Assembly: GCA_030550025.1 (NCBI GenBank)
Contig: JAUQQC010000002.1
Location: forward strand, 192,356 to 256,355
From: Acidobacteriota bacterium
GTDB taxonomy: Bacteria > Acidobacteriota > Blastocatellia > HR10
Direction: 5' to 3'
DNA: 64,000 bases
Position numbers and translations under genes: made by a program. This document shows positions 26,192 through 35,300 of the stretch, piece after piece. Below the pieces are notes generated by a model that saw only the letters and a list, made by a program, of their open reading frames with translations, was not told where the DNA came from and made no database searches. Position 1 is the stretch's first letter. The number at the start of each line of letters is the position of its first letter.

Positions 26192-27385
26192 TCAACCCTC
26201 CTTGCCCGAAGCATTGCGGTGCGCTTCGGCCTCGGTGAGGACGCGTAGGATGATCTCGGCCGCGCGGCGAGCGGCTCCTCCCTCACCCAAGCGCCTGGTG
26301 ACCTCGGCCAAGCGCGCCTTGATGACCTCTCGCCGCATCGGATCGGCGAGCAACTCCATCATTGTCCCCGCCAGGCGCTCCGGCGTCAAATCCCATTGGA
26401 TGAGTTCGGGGACGATACGTTCTCCGGCCAGTAGATTCACCATGCCGAACGTGTCCAGATGCAGAAGCGGGCGGACCAGGAGGTAATTGATCGCCCGCGC
26501 GCGATAGACGACGATCATCGGCGTTCCGAGCATGGCCGCTTCGAGCGTCGCCGTGCCGCTCGTGATCACGGCCAGATCCGCATGCGCCAGGGCATCATAG
26601 GTCTCTCGTTTGAGGATGCGTACGGGAAGGTCCAATGGCTGCAGCGCGCGGCGCAGCAGGGACCATGCCATCTCGGGCTGAATCGGCGTCGCCAGCGGGA
26701 TGAGGAATTGTGCCGGCCATCGAGCGTGAAGCGCGCGCGCGGCGCGGGCGAGGATGGGGAGGATGTGTTCGACCTCCGTTCGACGACTCCCGGGCAGGAG
26801 GCTGATCACCGGCCGATCCGAGCGCAACGCGTGCTTCTCGTAGAACGTCGCGCGGGAGAGCGTCGGGCGAACCGTATCCACCAACGGATGGCCGACGTAT
26901 TCGGCGGCGATGCCGTGGCGGCGGTAGAATTCGACCTCAAACGGCAAGATGACCAGGAGCCGATCCACGTAGCGGCGGATCGCACGCACGCGGTAGGTAC
27001 GCCACGCCCACACCTGCGGGCCGATGTAGTAGATCGTCCGCAAGCCCAGGCGCTTGAGCGGGCGAAGGAGTTTCACGTTGAACTCCGGCCAATCCACCAG
27101 CAGGACAGCGGCCGGTCGCCGCTCGCGCGCCGCGCGAAGCAGACGGCGATAGAGGGCGTAAAAGCGTGCGAGGGCGCGGGCGATCTCCAGTGGTCCGATG
27201 ATCGCCGTCTCCGCGATATCGGCCAGCGTCTCGGCGCCTTCGGCACGCAAGGCCGGACCACCGCAGCCGAAGACGCGAAGCGAGACCTCGGGAGCGAGAG
27301 CCTTCAACGCGCGTACCACCTCAGCCGCTCGCTCGTCGCCTGAGGCTTCGCCGGCCAGGACCATCAGGGAATGCGTCGGGCTCAC
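26192..27385 (-). CDS. lpxB: Lipid-A-disaccharide synthase
   Basis: A 397-residue GT19 glycosyltransferase that joins UDP-diacylglucosamine and lipid X into the lipid A disaccharide, at the inner face of the inner membrane. The N-terminal GEASGD motif near residue 12 is diagnostic, with YYIGPQVWAW near 98, LLPGSRRTEV near 195 and ITSGTATLEAAM near 278. It shows that the host makes lipid A and so has a lipopolysaccharide-type outer membrane. The start overlaps the stop of the ppiD-like gene by four bases. Confidence 0.93.
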   Translation of the reverse strand: MSPTHSLMVLAGEASGDERAAEVVRALKALAPEVSLRVFGCGGPALRAEGAETLADIAETAIIGPLEIARALARFYALYRRLLRAARERRPAAVLLVDWPEFNVKLLRPLKRLGLRTIYYIGPQVWAWRTYRVRAIRRYVDRLLVILPFEVEFYRRHGIAAEYVGHPLVDTVRPTLSRATFYEKHALRSDRPVISLLPGSRRTEVEHILPILARAARALHARWPAQFLIPLATPIQPEMAWSLLRRALQPLDLPVRILKRETYDALAHADLAVITSGTATLEAAMLGTPMIVVYRARAINYLLVRPLLHLDTFGMVNLLAGERIVPELIQWDLTPERLAGTMMELLADPMRREVIKARLAEVTRRLGEGGAARRAAEIILRVLTEAEAHRNASGKEG

Positions 27386-29352
27386 CGCTTCGCTCGTGCC
27401 GGCGCCGAGCCGGTCATCGTCGAGAAGATCGCCTCGATGACGTCTTGATAGATGCGGATGCGTCCATCGGCGATCATCTTCTCGCGCAGCGTCTCCAGAT
27501 AGGAGCGGTAGAACTGGTCGCGCTTGGCCGAGAGCAAGCGCTCGCGGATGGCCGCGCGTTCCGATTCGAGCTTGGCGCGATCCGGATCGCTGCGCTTGGC
27601 GATGCCGAAGACGACGAAGTCCTTGCCGATACGGACCGGTCGCGGCGCGACGCGCGAGACTTCAAGCGCGAAGGCCATGCCCTCTAGCTGTTCCGACCGC
27701 TCCAGCTCAGGGAGGAAGCTCCCTCGCTTGAACTCCTGCTGCGTTTTGATCTCAAGCTTACGGGCGGCCGCAGCTTGGCGCAAGGCTTCGACCGTCGGCG
27801 ATTGGGCGATCAGTTGCTCGGCCAATTGGCGGGTGCGCTCGATGGCCTTCTGCTCCTGCAGCTTTCGGATGACGCGATCCTTCACCTCCTCGAAGCTTGG
27901 CGTCTTCGGCTCGCGTTTTGCGATCAGGCGGGGGATGGCGTACCCATCGCTCAGGTAGATCTTGCTCCCAATCTGACCGATCTCTTGGAGTTCCGAGGCT
28001 GCGCTGCTGAAGCCCGAGGCGTAATCGCCGAACTCCGGCAGGTCTTCTCCAGCCGCGAAGAAGCCCGTCCGGCGAATCATCTGCTCGACGGGCAGGTTCC
28101 CCAACTTCGGCGAGAATTCCGCGGCGACGCGACGCAAGTCCTTCACCTCGTCCAAGCGTTTTTTAATCTCATCGGCGAGCTGAGCGGCCTCATCCCGTTG
28201 TTTGCGCTCGCGGAGGCGTCGGACCAGCTCGGCGCGCACCTCGGCCAAGGGCTTGCGCTGCCAGCGCGTCACCTTCAGGATGTAGAACTTCCCTTCCTCG
28301 CGGATCGGCTCGGTGACGTCCTTCTGAAAGTCGCTCAGGGTGAAGACGCGTTGGCGATAGGACGTGTCCTTGGGATCCTTTTTGACGAAGCCGATGCTTT
28401 TGCCGCCCAATTTCTGAAAGTCTTCAGCGGGCGTCTTCTCATCGCCGCGAGCGCGTTTGACCAGGTCTTCGGCTTGGCGGCGGACGTCGGCTTCATTCTG
28501 CTCGGTGAAGGGCAACTCGATCTGACTCACGTAAGCGCCTGTGGTGTGTTCGGATTTCGTCCGCTCGTATTCCTCGCGGATCTCCTTCTCGGAGATGGAG
28601 ACGGGGATGCGCGCCATGGGGATGTGGAGATATTCGACCTGACGTTCGAGCTGCGTGATGGTGAACTCCGCGCGATGTTGCTCGAAATAGGCGCGGGCTT
28701 CGCTCTCGCTCACCGGAATCTCGGCGCGCAGATCCTTCGACCGGAGGACGACGTAGACGAGGTCCACCGAGGTATTCTCGCGGAGGAATTCCTCCTCGAT
28801 CTCGCGCGGGCTGACGTCCAAGGGGGCCGTCAGGTGGTGGCGCACTTTATCGCGCAAGATCGAGCGGCGGAGGTTCTCCTCGAACTCCTCGACCGTCTGC
28901 CCGCTCTGCTGGACGGCGCGGAAGTATCGCTCGCGCCCGATGAAGCGGCCGCTGGCGTCGCGGAACATCGGCAACAGGGCCTTGAAGACCTCTTCGTCGG
29001 TGGCCGAGAGCCCGAGTTGTCGGGCCAGGATGAGGACGAGGCGATCCTCGATCAGTTCGTTGAGGATCGTCGAGCTGAATGGCTTAAGCAAAGCCGGGTC
29101 CTCAAAGCCACGACCCAGACGGGATTGGCTGAGGCGCATGAGGGCGGCGCGGTATTCCCCGGCGGTGATCTTCTCCTGCAGCACCTCGGCGACGGGGGTG
29201 GAATCGGTGACCTCGTCCGAGCCGACTGCTCGGCGGTAGAGGGCTTGGCCGATGGGCATGTAGAGAATCACCAAGCCCACGACCATCATGAGGGCGACCA
29301 GGATGAGCAGAATGTTTCGGGCGCGTTGCTTCTCGCTCAAGAACCGCAGCAT
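27382..29352 (-). CDS. Membrane-anchored SurA/PpiD-like parvulin peptidyl-prolyl isomerase
   Basis: A 656-residue periplasmic foldase: a single N-terminal membrane anchor (ILLILVALMMVVGLVILYM near residues 14-32), then a SurA-N-like chaperone region, a parvulin domain around residues 240-350, and a long helical C-terminal half with a second parvulin-like stretch. It resembles PpiD/SurA proteins that help outer-membrane proteins fold. I chose the ATG at 29352 (MLRFLSEKQ) because GGAGG lies 10 bases upstream and the anchor follows; in-frame codons upstream encode no plausible N-terminus. Its coupling to lpxB fits an envelope role. Confidence 0.82.
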   Translation of the reverse strand: MLRFLSEKQRARNILLILVALMMVVGLVILYMPIGQALYRRAVGSDEVTDSTPVAEVLQEKITAGEYRAALMRLSQSRLGRGFEDPALLKPFSSTILNELIEDRLVLILARQLGLSATDEEVFKALLPMFRDASGRFIGRERYFRAVQQSGQTVEEFEENLRRSILRDKVRHHLTAPLDVSPREIEEEFLRENTSVDLVYVVLRSKDLRAEIPVSESEARAYFEQHRAEFTITQLERQVEYLHIPMARIPVSISEKEIREEYERTKSEHTTGAYVSQIELPFTEQNEADVRRQAEDLVKRARGDEKTPAEDFQKLGGKSIGFVKKDPKDTSYRQRVFTLSDFQKDVTEPIREEGKFYILKVTRWQRKPLAEVRAELVRRLRERKQRDEAAQLADEIKKRLDEVKDLRRVAAEFSPKLGNLPVEQMIRRTGFFAAGEDLPEFGDYASGFSSAASELQEIGQIGSKIYLSDGYAIPRLIAKREPKTPSFEEVKDRVIRKLQEQKAIERTRQLAEQLIAQSPTVEALRQAAAARKLEIKTQQEFKRGSFLPELERSEQLEGMAFALEVSRVAPRPVRIGKDFVVFGIAKRSDPDRAKLESERAAIRERLLSAKRDQFYRSYLETLREKMIADGRIRIYQDVIEAIFSTMTGSAPARAKR

Positions 29353-29385
29353 AGCCGTCGGCCTCCTTCGGTTTCGAACGCGTTG

Positions 29386-29415
29386 ATTGTAGACCGGGAT
29401 CAGTGGGTGGAGCAA
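29386..29415 (-). promoter_or_regulatory. Promoter of the ppiD-like/lpxB/mazG operon
   Basis: On the minus strand, TTGCTC (29415-29410) and TACAAT (29391-29386) are separated by 18 bases. The -10 matches 5 of 6 consensus bases. It lies 33 bases before the start codon. Confidence 0.5.
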
Positions 29416-29445
29416 CCGAAGGGGTGGGATTTTTCGGGCGCGGTG

Positions 29446-29474
29446 TTGAATGTCCCACGGGGGTGTGTTAAATT
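29446..29474 (+). promoter_or_regulatory. Candidate promoter of the mreB operon
   Basis: TTGAAT (29446-29451) and TAAATT (29469-29474) are spaced 17 bases apart, each matching 4 of 6 consensus positions. It lies 50 bases before the mreB start, back to back with the ppiD-like promoter. Confidence 0.45.
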
Positions 29475-29524
29475 GGATGCCTGAACCGTATGTTTGAAAG
29501 ACCTGAAGGCGGTTAGAGGGGTCA

Positions 29525-30568
29525 ATGAGCGCGTTCTCCATCTTTCGATGGTTTTCGAGCGATCTCGCCATTGATCTGGGGACGGCCAATACGTTGGTCT
29601 ACGCCAAGGGCCGGGGGATCGTCGTCAGCGAACCTTCGATCGTCGTTGTCAATAAGGTGACGCACAAGGTGGAGGCGGTCGGTCGGGAGGCGAAAGAGAT
29701 GCTCGGGCGGACGCACGCGAATATTGTGGCGATCCGTCCGATGCGCGATGGGGTCATCGCGAACTTCGAGCTGACCGAAGCGATGCTGCAGAACTTCATC
29801 CGGAAGGCCCACAACGGGCGCTCATGGGTGAATCCGCGTGTGGTGATCGGGATTCCCAGTGAGATCACGCAGGTGGAGCGGCGGGCCGTCATTGACGCGG
29901 CCTATCGCGCGCGCGCCAGCGAGGTCTATTTAGTTGAGCAGTCCATCGCCGCGGCCATCGGGGCCGGGTTGCCGATCACCGAACCCATCGGGAATATGAT
30001 CGTGGATATCGGCGGAGGGACGACCGACATCGCCGTGATCTCGCTCTCGGGGATCGTCTACTCGCGCTCAATTCGGATCGCCGGCAATGAGATGGATGAG
30101 GCGATCATCCAGTACATCAAGAAGAAGTACAATCTCCTCATTGGCGAGCGGACGGCTGAGCAGATCAAGATCGAGCTGGGATCGGCGTATCCGTTGGAGG
30201 AGCCGCTCTCAATGGAGGTTCGCGGTCGCAGTTTGATCGAGGGAGTACCTAAGACGATCACCATCACGGACGAGGAGATTCGGGAAGCCCTGGCCGATAC
30301 GGTCTCCACCATCGTCAACGCCGTGCGCGTGGCATTGGAGCGCACGCCGCCGGAGCTGGCGGCCGACATCATTGATCATGGCATCGTGCTGGCTGGCGGA
30401 GGAGCGCTTCTGAAGGGGTTGGACAAGCGGCTCATGCAGGAGACGAGCGTCCCCGTCATCTTGGCCGAGGATCCACTCTCGGCCGTCGTCCTCGGAGCGG
30501 GCAAGATGCTCGACGATATTGATTTGCTCAAGCGGGTCTGTACGAATCTGGAGCGTCTGGAATATTGA
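29525..30568 (+). CDS. mreB: Rod shape-determining protein MreB
   Basis: A 347-residue bacterial actin that forms membrane-associated filaments guiding lateral cell-wall synthesis. The phosphate 1 motif DLGTANTLVY lies near residue 18, phosphate 2 is DIGGGTTDIAV near 162, the adenosine loop GGGALLKG near 290, and the N-terminal SSDLAIDLG is typical. It opens the mre operon; mreC follows one base after its stop. The host is therefore very probably rod-shaped or filamentous. Confidence 0.97.
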   Translation: MSAFSIFRWFSSDLAIDLGTANTLVYAKGRGIVVSEPSIVVVNKVTHKVEAVGREAKEMLGRTHANIVAIRPMRDGVIANFELTEAMLQNFIRKAHNGRSWVNPRVVIGIPSEITQVERRAVIDAAYRARASEVYLVEQSIAAAIGAGLPITEPIGNMIVDIGGGTTDIAVISLSGIVYSRSIRIAGNEMDEAIIQYIKKKYNLLIGERTAEQIKIELGSAYPLEEPLSMEVRGRSLIEGVPKTITITDEEIREALADTVSTIVNAVRVALERTPPELAADIIDHGIVLAGGGALLKGLDKRLMQETSVPVILAEDPLSAVVLGAGKMLDDIDLLKRVCTNLERLEY

Positions 30569-30569
30569 C

Positions 30570-31424
30570 ATGGGCAAGCCTCCGAGGGGGCGATCGGTAG
30601 TCATCGTCTTTCTCGCCCTGCTCAGCGTACAGATGCTCTTGATGTCGGCGCAGGCGCGGCATCCCCGATCGGGGGAATCGCTGCTGCGCGTGTGGTCGGT
30701 GACGGCAGCCGCGCCCGTCCTCTCCTCGGTTCATGCCGTCGTCTCCTGGGCGGAGCAGGTGTGGGAGAGCTACGCGCGCGTGGGCGAGGTCCACCGGGAG
30801 AATCGCACCCTGCGTCAGGAGGTGGCCGAGCTGCGGCGCGAGGTGGCGCGCCTGCAGGAAGAAGCGCGCGAGGCCGAGCGCTTACGCCAACTGTTGGAGT
30901 TGCAACGGGAGCTCCCCGTGCGCGCGATTGCCGCGCGCGTCATCGGGCGCGATACGAGCGTATGGTTTCAATCCCTCATCGTCGATCGGGGGGCACGTCA
31001 CGGCGTGCGCTCGGGAGCAGCCGTGATCACGCCGGAGGGATTGGTCGGGCGCGTGATCGAAGTCGGTCCGACGGTCGCGCGCGTGCAGCTCATCACTGAT
31101 GAGCGCAGTGGCGTGGGGGCAGCCATTGGGATTCTGGAAGAGACGCGTGCGATCGGCGTCGTCACCGGCAGCAACGAAGCCCTCTGTCGCATGCGCTATG
31201 TGCCCGGCAGCGAACCCGTTCGAGAGGGGGAGATGGTCTACACGACCGGTCAGGATGGGATCTATCCGCGCGGCCTTCCCATCGGGCGGGTCATCGCCGT
31301 GCGGCGGGGATCGGCTCTGGTCTCCCATGACATTTTGATCGAACCGGCGGCTCGGCTCAGTCGCCTGGAAGAGGTTTTGATCCTCCTTGAACGCCCTTCG
31401 GAGGTGCGATTGCCCACGCCGTAG
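30570..31424 (+). CDS. mreC: Rod shape-determining protein MreC
   Basis: A 284-residue periplasmic scaffold protein: one N-terminal membrane segment (VVIVFLALLSVQMLLMSA), a coiled coil at about residues 75-110 rich in Glu, Arg and Leu, then the MreC double beta-barrel core with VIGRDTSVWFQSLIVDRG near 123 and GLVGRVIEVGP near 155. It links MreB to PBP2 and RodA. The ATG lies one base after the mreB stop, with GGAGCG upstream inside mreB. Confidence 0.93.
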   Translation: MGKPPRGRSVVIVFLALLSVQMLLMSAQARHPRSGESLLRVWSVTAAAPVLSSVHAVVSWAEQVWESYARVGEVHRENRTLRQEVAELRREVARLQEEAREAERLRQLLELQRELPVRAIAARVIGRDTSVWFQSLIVDRGARHGVRSGAAVITPEGLVGRVIEVGPTVARVQLITDERSGVGAAIGILEETRAIGVVTGSNEALCRMRYVPGSEPVREGEMVYTTGQDGIYPRGLPIGRVIAVRRGSALVSHDILIEPAARLSRLEEVLILLERPSEVRLPTP

Positions 31425-31436
31425 ATCGTCCGTGCG

Positions 31437-31460
31437 CGCTTCCCCAAGAGGGGGGGAGCG
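31437..31460 (+). repeat. G/C hairpin between mreC and mreD
   Basis: CGCT-T-CCCC (31437-31445) can pair with GGGG (31453-31456) and AGCG (31457-31460), leaving one bulged T. It resembles the G/C-run structures at 3664 and 10803. It may uncouple mreD expression from mreC. Confidence 0.35.
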
Positions 31461-31567
31461 CCTCGGAGAACATGGGGAGGCATGTTCGGCTTCGCCATGA
31501 GAGGATTTTCGCGAGCCGCCTTTCGGAGGTCGCTCCTTGGGGAAGCCGAGCAGCGCGCGTCGCCACG

Positions 31568-32089
31568 GTGAACTCGACCAGGATTGTCGTCGTCATTATC
31601 GCGGCTTTGCTCGTGCACTTGCTCATCGTGCGATATGTGCATTTGCTGCGCCCTGTGGATGTGGTGTTGATCGTGACGGTGTACGTGGGGTTCGCGCGCA
31701 ATCCGGTGCGCGCGATGTTAGTCGGGGCCGGGGCGGGGTTGCTCCAGGACAGCCTCTCCGGTGGGATCGTGGGGGCGCAGAGCTTGGCTAAGACGGTTAT
31801 CGCCCTTCTGGTCTCGTTGGTGAGCATTCGGGTGGCGTTGGACCATGTCCTATTGCGCTTCATCGCAGTGGTCTTGGCGACGGGGTTGCACGCGTTGATC
31901 TATCTTGGCCTGCATGGGCTTTTCGGGCAGAATTTACTTGGAAATCCCGTGTGGCCGACGCTCCTCGGTGAGGTGGGGTGGCTGGCGGGCGCCAACGGGG
32001 TGGCGGCTCTGATGCTCTTCGCGCTTTTAGATCGAATCTTCGCCGAGCGGGAGCGGACGTTTGGCCGACCGACTCGGCGTCGGCGGTGA
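31568..32089 (+). CDS. mreD: Rod shape-determining protein MreD
   Basis: A 173-residue inner-membrane protein with about five hydrophobic helices, in the expected place between mreC and PBP2. The motif GLLQDSLSGGIVGAQSLAK near residue 58 matches the conserved MreD GLLxDxxxG region. The start is uncertain: the GTG at 31568 gives the usual family length with the first helix at once (VNSTRIVVVIIAALL) but has no ribosome binding site. An ATG at 31472 has GGAG upstream but would add 32 polar residues. Confidence 0.85.
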   Translation: MNSTRIVVVIIAALLVHLLIVRYVHLLRPVDVVLIVTVYVGFARNPVRAMLVGAGAGLLQDSLSGGIVGAQSLAKTVIALLVSLVSIRVALDHVLLRFIAVVLATGLHALIYLGLHGLFGQNLLGNPVWPTLLGEVGWLAGANGVAALMLFALLDRIFAERERTFGRPTRRRR

Positions 32090-32093
32090 TGGT

Positions 32094-34073
32094 ATGGCGA
32101 GTCGAGGGATGGACTTCTTAGAACGGGCGAAAGAGGCGGCCGCGGCGACCGACCGCCTCGCGCTCCTGCAGTATCTGCTGCTCATCTTCTTCATCGGGTT
32201 GGGCGTACGGTTTTGGTCGCTACAGGTGGTGCAGCATGAGAAGTATTTGCGAGCGGCCGAGAACAATCGCATCCGCTTGATTCCGATCCCTGCACCCCGA
32301 GGGGCGATCTTAGATCGGCACGGGCGCGTCATCGTGGATAATCGTCCGACGCTCAGCATCATCTTGAATCGGGAGGAGCTTCGCGCCCGAGGGCGGAGGC
32401 CACAGGAGCTGGTTGAGGAGCTGATCGCTCAGGGCTTGGTGCTTGATCGCGAGAGCGTGCGGCAGCGCTTGGAGGCGATGAGCGCACAACCAGCTTATTA
32501 TCCGGTCGTCCTCAAGGAGAACGCGACGCTGCAGGAGGTCGCCTGGGTCCGCGCCCGGCAAATCGAATATCCGGAGTTGGACATCATGGAGCAGCCACAG
32601 CGTCGGTATCCTTATGGGACCTTGCTCGCGCATGTGCTCGGCTACGTGGGGGAAATCTCTCGTGAGCAGCTCGCTCGGCCTGAGTTTCAAGGCTATCGGC
32701 CTGGCGATCTGATCGGGCGCGCCGGCGTGGAGTTGGTCTACGATCGTTTACTGCGAGGACGCGATGGCTATCGGCGCGTGATCGTGGACAGTACCGGCCA
32801 TGAGGTCGGAGAGATCGAGCGCGTAGATCCGGTCCCCGGACATGACATCAAGTTGACGATTGATCTGGATCTGCAACGGGTCGCCGAGGAACAGTTGGGC
32901 GGGCGGCGCGGCGCCATCATCGCCCTGAATCCGCAAAACGGCGAGATTCTGGCTTTGGCCAGTCATCCGGCTTACGATCCCTCGCTCTTCTCGCAACGGA
33001 TCAACACGCCCGAGGGGCGAGCCGAATACCGTCAATTGCTCGCCGATCCGGAGCGGCCGCTTTACAACCGGGCGATTCAAGGGATTTATCCGACGGGTTC
33101 GACGTGGAAGATCTTCGTCGCTGCGGCGGCTTTGGAGGAAGGGCTCATTACGCCCGAGCGTTCGACGCTCCCCTGCGGTCGGGGGCTTCAAGTGGGCAAT
33201 CGCTTCGTGCGATGTCTCGGATCGCACGGGATGCCGGATCTGCATCGGGCGATCGTCGTCTCCTGCGATGGGTATTTCTATCGGTTGGGGCTTCGGCTCG
33301 GCATTGATCGGATGGAACGATGGGTGAAGCGGTTCGGGTTGGGGCAGCGCACGGGGATTGATCTGCCGGACGAGGTGGCCGGATTCGTGCCCAGTCGCGC
33401 GCTCAAGGCGAAATTCAATCCGCGCGATCCGCGTTGGAGGGACTTCGACACGGTGATCGCCTCAATTGGGCAGGGGTCGGTGGCGATCTCGCCGCTGCAG
33501 CTTGTCCGCGCAATTGGAGGGATCGCCGTCGGGGGCGTCTTCCATACGCCGCATGTCTTCAAAGAAGCGCTCGGGCCAGGAGGTACGGTCTACACGGCGG
33601 ATCGTCCGCTCGTTGTGCCGCTCAGGAAGCAGACGGTCGAGGCGATTCGTTCGGCGATGTGGGGGGTGGTGAATGAAGGTGGGGGGACGGGCGGGGCCGC
33701 GCGTGTTGCGGGCTTGGACGTCTCGGGCAAGACGGGAACGGCGCAGGTCGTCGCTAAGGAACGAGCGGCCGGAGCCGCGCATTTGAGGGACCACGCGTGG
33801 TTCGTGAGCTTCGCGCCGCGCGACAATCCGCAGATCGCCGTCGTCGTGCTCATCGAGAACGTGGGGTTCGGCGGGCGATTCAGTGCGCCGGTGGCGCGCG
33901 TCCTCTACGAGACGTACAAGGAGAAATACGTGCGGGCGAGCGAAGTCGCGGCGGCTGTCTCCCCGGTGTCCGAGGCCCCTTCGCACGAGCGCTCGCCACG
34001 GGTTGCACCCGTGGCGCTGGAGGCGACCCGACGCCGTTTGCCGGTAGGCGCGCCAGAGATGGATCGGCGATGA
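32094..34073 (+). CDS. mrdA: Penicillin-binding protein 2 (peptidoglycan transpeptidase)
   Basis: A 659-residue class B penicillin-binding protein that cross-links peptidoglycan during elongation, with RodA as its glycosyltransferase partner. The single membrane helix is near residues 20-38, the dimerisation domain contains PRGAILDRHG near 70, and the active-site serine lies in GSTWK at Ser336. The second motif is SCD (the SxN position; Asp also occurs here in other PBP2 proteins) and KTGTAQ begins at Lys546. The ATG at 32094 lies 4 bases after the mreD stop; an ATG at 32109 with GAGGG upstream is an alternative. The stop overlaps rodA as ATGA. Confidence 0.95.
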   Translation: MASRGMDFLERAKEAAAATDRLALLQYLLLIFFIGLGVRFWSLQVVQHEKYLRAAENNRIRLIPIPAPRGAILDRHGRVIVDNRPTLSIILNREELRARGRRPQELVEELIAQGLVLDRESVRQRLEAMSAQPAYYPVVLKENATLQEVAWVRARQIEYPELDIMEQPQRRYPYGTLLAHVLGYVGEISREQLARPEFQGYRPGDLIGRAGVELVYDRLLRGRDGYRRVIVDSTGHEVGEIERVDPVPGHDIKLTIDLDLQRVAEEQLGGRRGAIIALNPQNGEILALASHPAYDPSLFSQRINTPEGRAEYRQLLADPERPLYNRAIQGIYPTGSTWKIFVAAAALEEGLITPERSTLPCGRGLQVGNRFVRCLGSHGMPDLHRAIVVSCDGYFYRLGLRLGIDRMERWVKRFGLGQRTGIDLPDEVAGFVPSRALKAKFNPRDPRWRDFDTVIASIGQGSVAISPLQLVRAIGGIAVGGVFHTPHVFKEALGPGGTVYTADRPLVVPLRKQTVEAIRSAMWGVVNEGGGTGGAARVAGLDVSGKTGTAQVVAKERAAGAAHLRDHAWFVSFAPRDNPQIAVVVLIENVGFGGRFSAPVARVLYETYKEKYVRASEVAAAVSPVSEAPSHERSPRVAPVALEATRRRLPVGAPEMDRR

Positions 34074-35197
34074 TCACGTACCGACAGAAGCGACGGTTTC
34101 TTCTGGATTTCGATTGGTGGCTGCTTGGCGGAGCGCTGGTGTTGGCGCTGCTGGGTGTGCTGGAGATCTATAGCTCACAGCCGCAAGAGGAGTTCTGGAA
34201 GCGGCAGCTGCTCTGGCTGGGCATCGCCCTTGCGGCCATGTTCGTGACGGCGACGGTTGACTATCATCGGATCGTCGAGGTGGCGCCCTTCATCTACGGC
34301 GTCTGTCTGTTTCTGCTCGTTCTGGTCCTGCCCTTTGGACAAGAGGTCTATGGGACAAAGGCTTGGTTGGGCATTGGGCGTTTCAGTATCCAACCTTCGG
34401 AATTCGCCAAGATCGGCACGATCCTCATGCTCGCGCTCTTTTTGGCCGAGCGATGGGAAGAGCATCGGCGAGAGAAACATCCGTATCTGACGATGCGCGA
34501 GGTCCTCGTCGCGTCGGGGATCGCCGGAATGCCGATCCTACTGATCTTGTTGGAGCCGGATGTGGGGACGGCGCTCACATTCTTCCCGATCTTGGGCGGT
34601 ATGCTCTTCGTCGCCGGGTTGCGCCCACGCGTCGTGGCGGCTGGCGTCGTGGGCGTGGCCGTTGCGCTGAGCCTCGGATGGTATTTCCGCCATCAGGTCT
34701 TGAAGCCGTATCAGGTGCAGCGGATCGAAGTGATCTTTCACCCGGAGCGCGCCGATCGTCGCGGCTACGGGTATCAGACCTATCAATCGATGATCGCCGT
34801 GGGTTCCGGTGGGCTCACCGGACGTGGTCTCTTTCGTGGGACGCAAAGCCGATTGCGCTTTTTGCCAAAGGCCTATACGGACTTCATCGCGGCCGTTGTG
34901 GCCGAGGAGTTGGGATTCTTGGGCATGTTGGGCGTCCTCGCGCTCTATGCGTTCCTCTTGCTCAGGGCGCTCAATCATGCGAAGCTGGCGCGGGATTCGG
35001 TGGGCACATTACTCGTCGCAGGGGTCGTCGCCCTGCTGAGTTTTCACATCATCATGAACCTCAGCATGATCGTGGGGCTTGTGCCCGTCATCGGCATTCC
35101 GCTGCCGCTGATGAGCTACGGCGGATCGGCTCTGGTCGCCACCTTCATTGGCCTGGGGCTGATCGCCAACGTGCGTTTGCATCGGTATGTGAATTGA
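34070..35197 (+). CDS. rodA: Rod shape-determining SEDS glycosyltransferase RodA
   Basis: A 375-residue SEDS-family polytopic membrane protein with about ten helices that polymerises lipid II during cell elongation. Conserved features include GTKAWLGIGRFSIQPSEFAK near residue 96, LEPDVGTAL near 160, the SGGLTGRG-like GSGGLTGRGLFRGTQSRLR near 243 with FLPKAYTDFI, and the closing GIPLPLMSYGGSALVA. It overlaps the PBP2 gene by four bases, so the elongation synthase pair is translationally coupled. Confidence 0.96.
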   Translation: MITYRQKRRFLLDFDWWLLGGALVLALLGVLEIYSSQPQEEFWKRQLLWLGIALAAMFVTATVDYHRIVEVAPFIYGVCLFLLVLVLPFGQEVYGTKAWLGIGRFSIQPSEFAKIGTILMLALFLAERWEEHRREKHPYLTMREVLVASGIAGMPILLILLEPDVGTALTFFPILGGMLFVAGLRPRVVAAGVVGVAVALSLGWYFRHQVLKPYQVQRIEVIFHPERADRRGYGYQTYQSMIAVGSGGLTGRGLFRGTQSRLRFLPKAYTDFIAAVVAEELGFLGMLGVLALYAFLLLRALNHAKLARDSVGTLLVAGVVALLSFHIIMNLSMIVGLVPVIGIPLPLMSYGGSALVATFIGLGLIANVRLHRYVN

Positions 35198-35300
35198 CGC
35201 CGCCGATGGATATGGAGGACGGACGTGGGGCCTGCTTTCGTGAGGGAGCGGGCTGAAGCGAAGATCGGCGGCGAGATCCTCACGCGGAGGGAGTTCGACG

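Noticed and set aside
27775-29484. 569-codon plus-strand frame opposite the ppiD-like gene
   Set aside because: The minus-strand frame has a membrane anchor, ribosome binding site and operon coupling; the plus-strand frame has none of these.
33298-33300. SxN motif of PBP2 seeming altered to SCD
   Set aside because: An Asp at this position also occurs in other PBP2 proteins, so it is not a defect.
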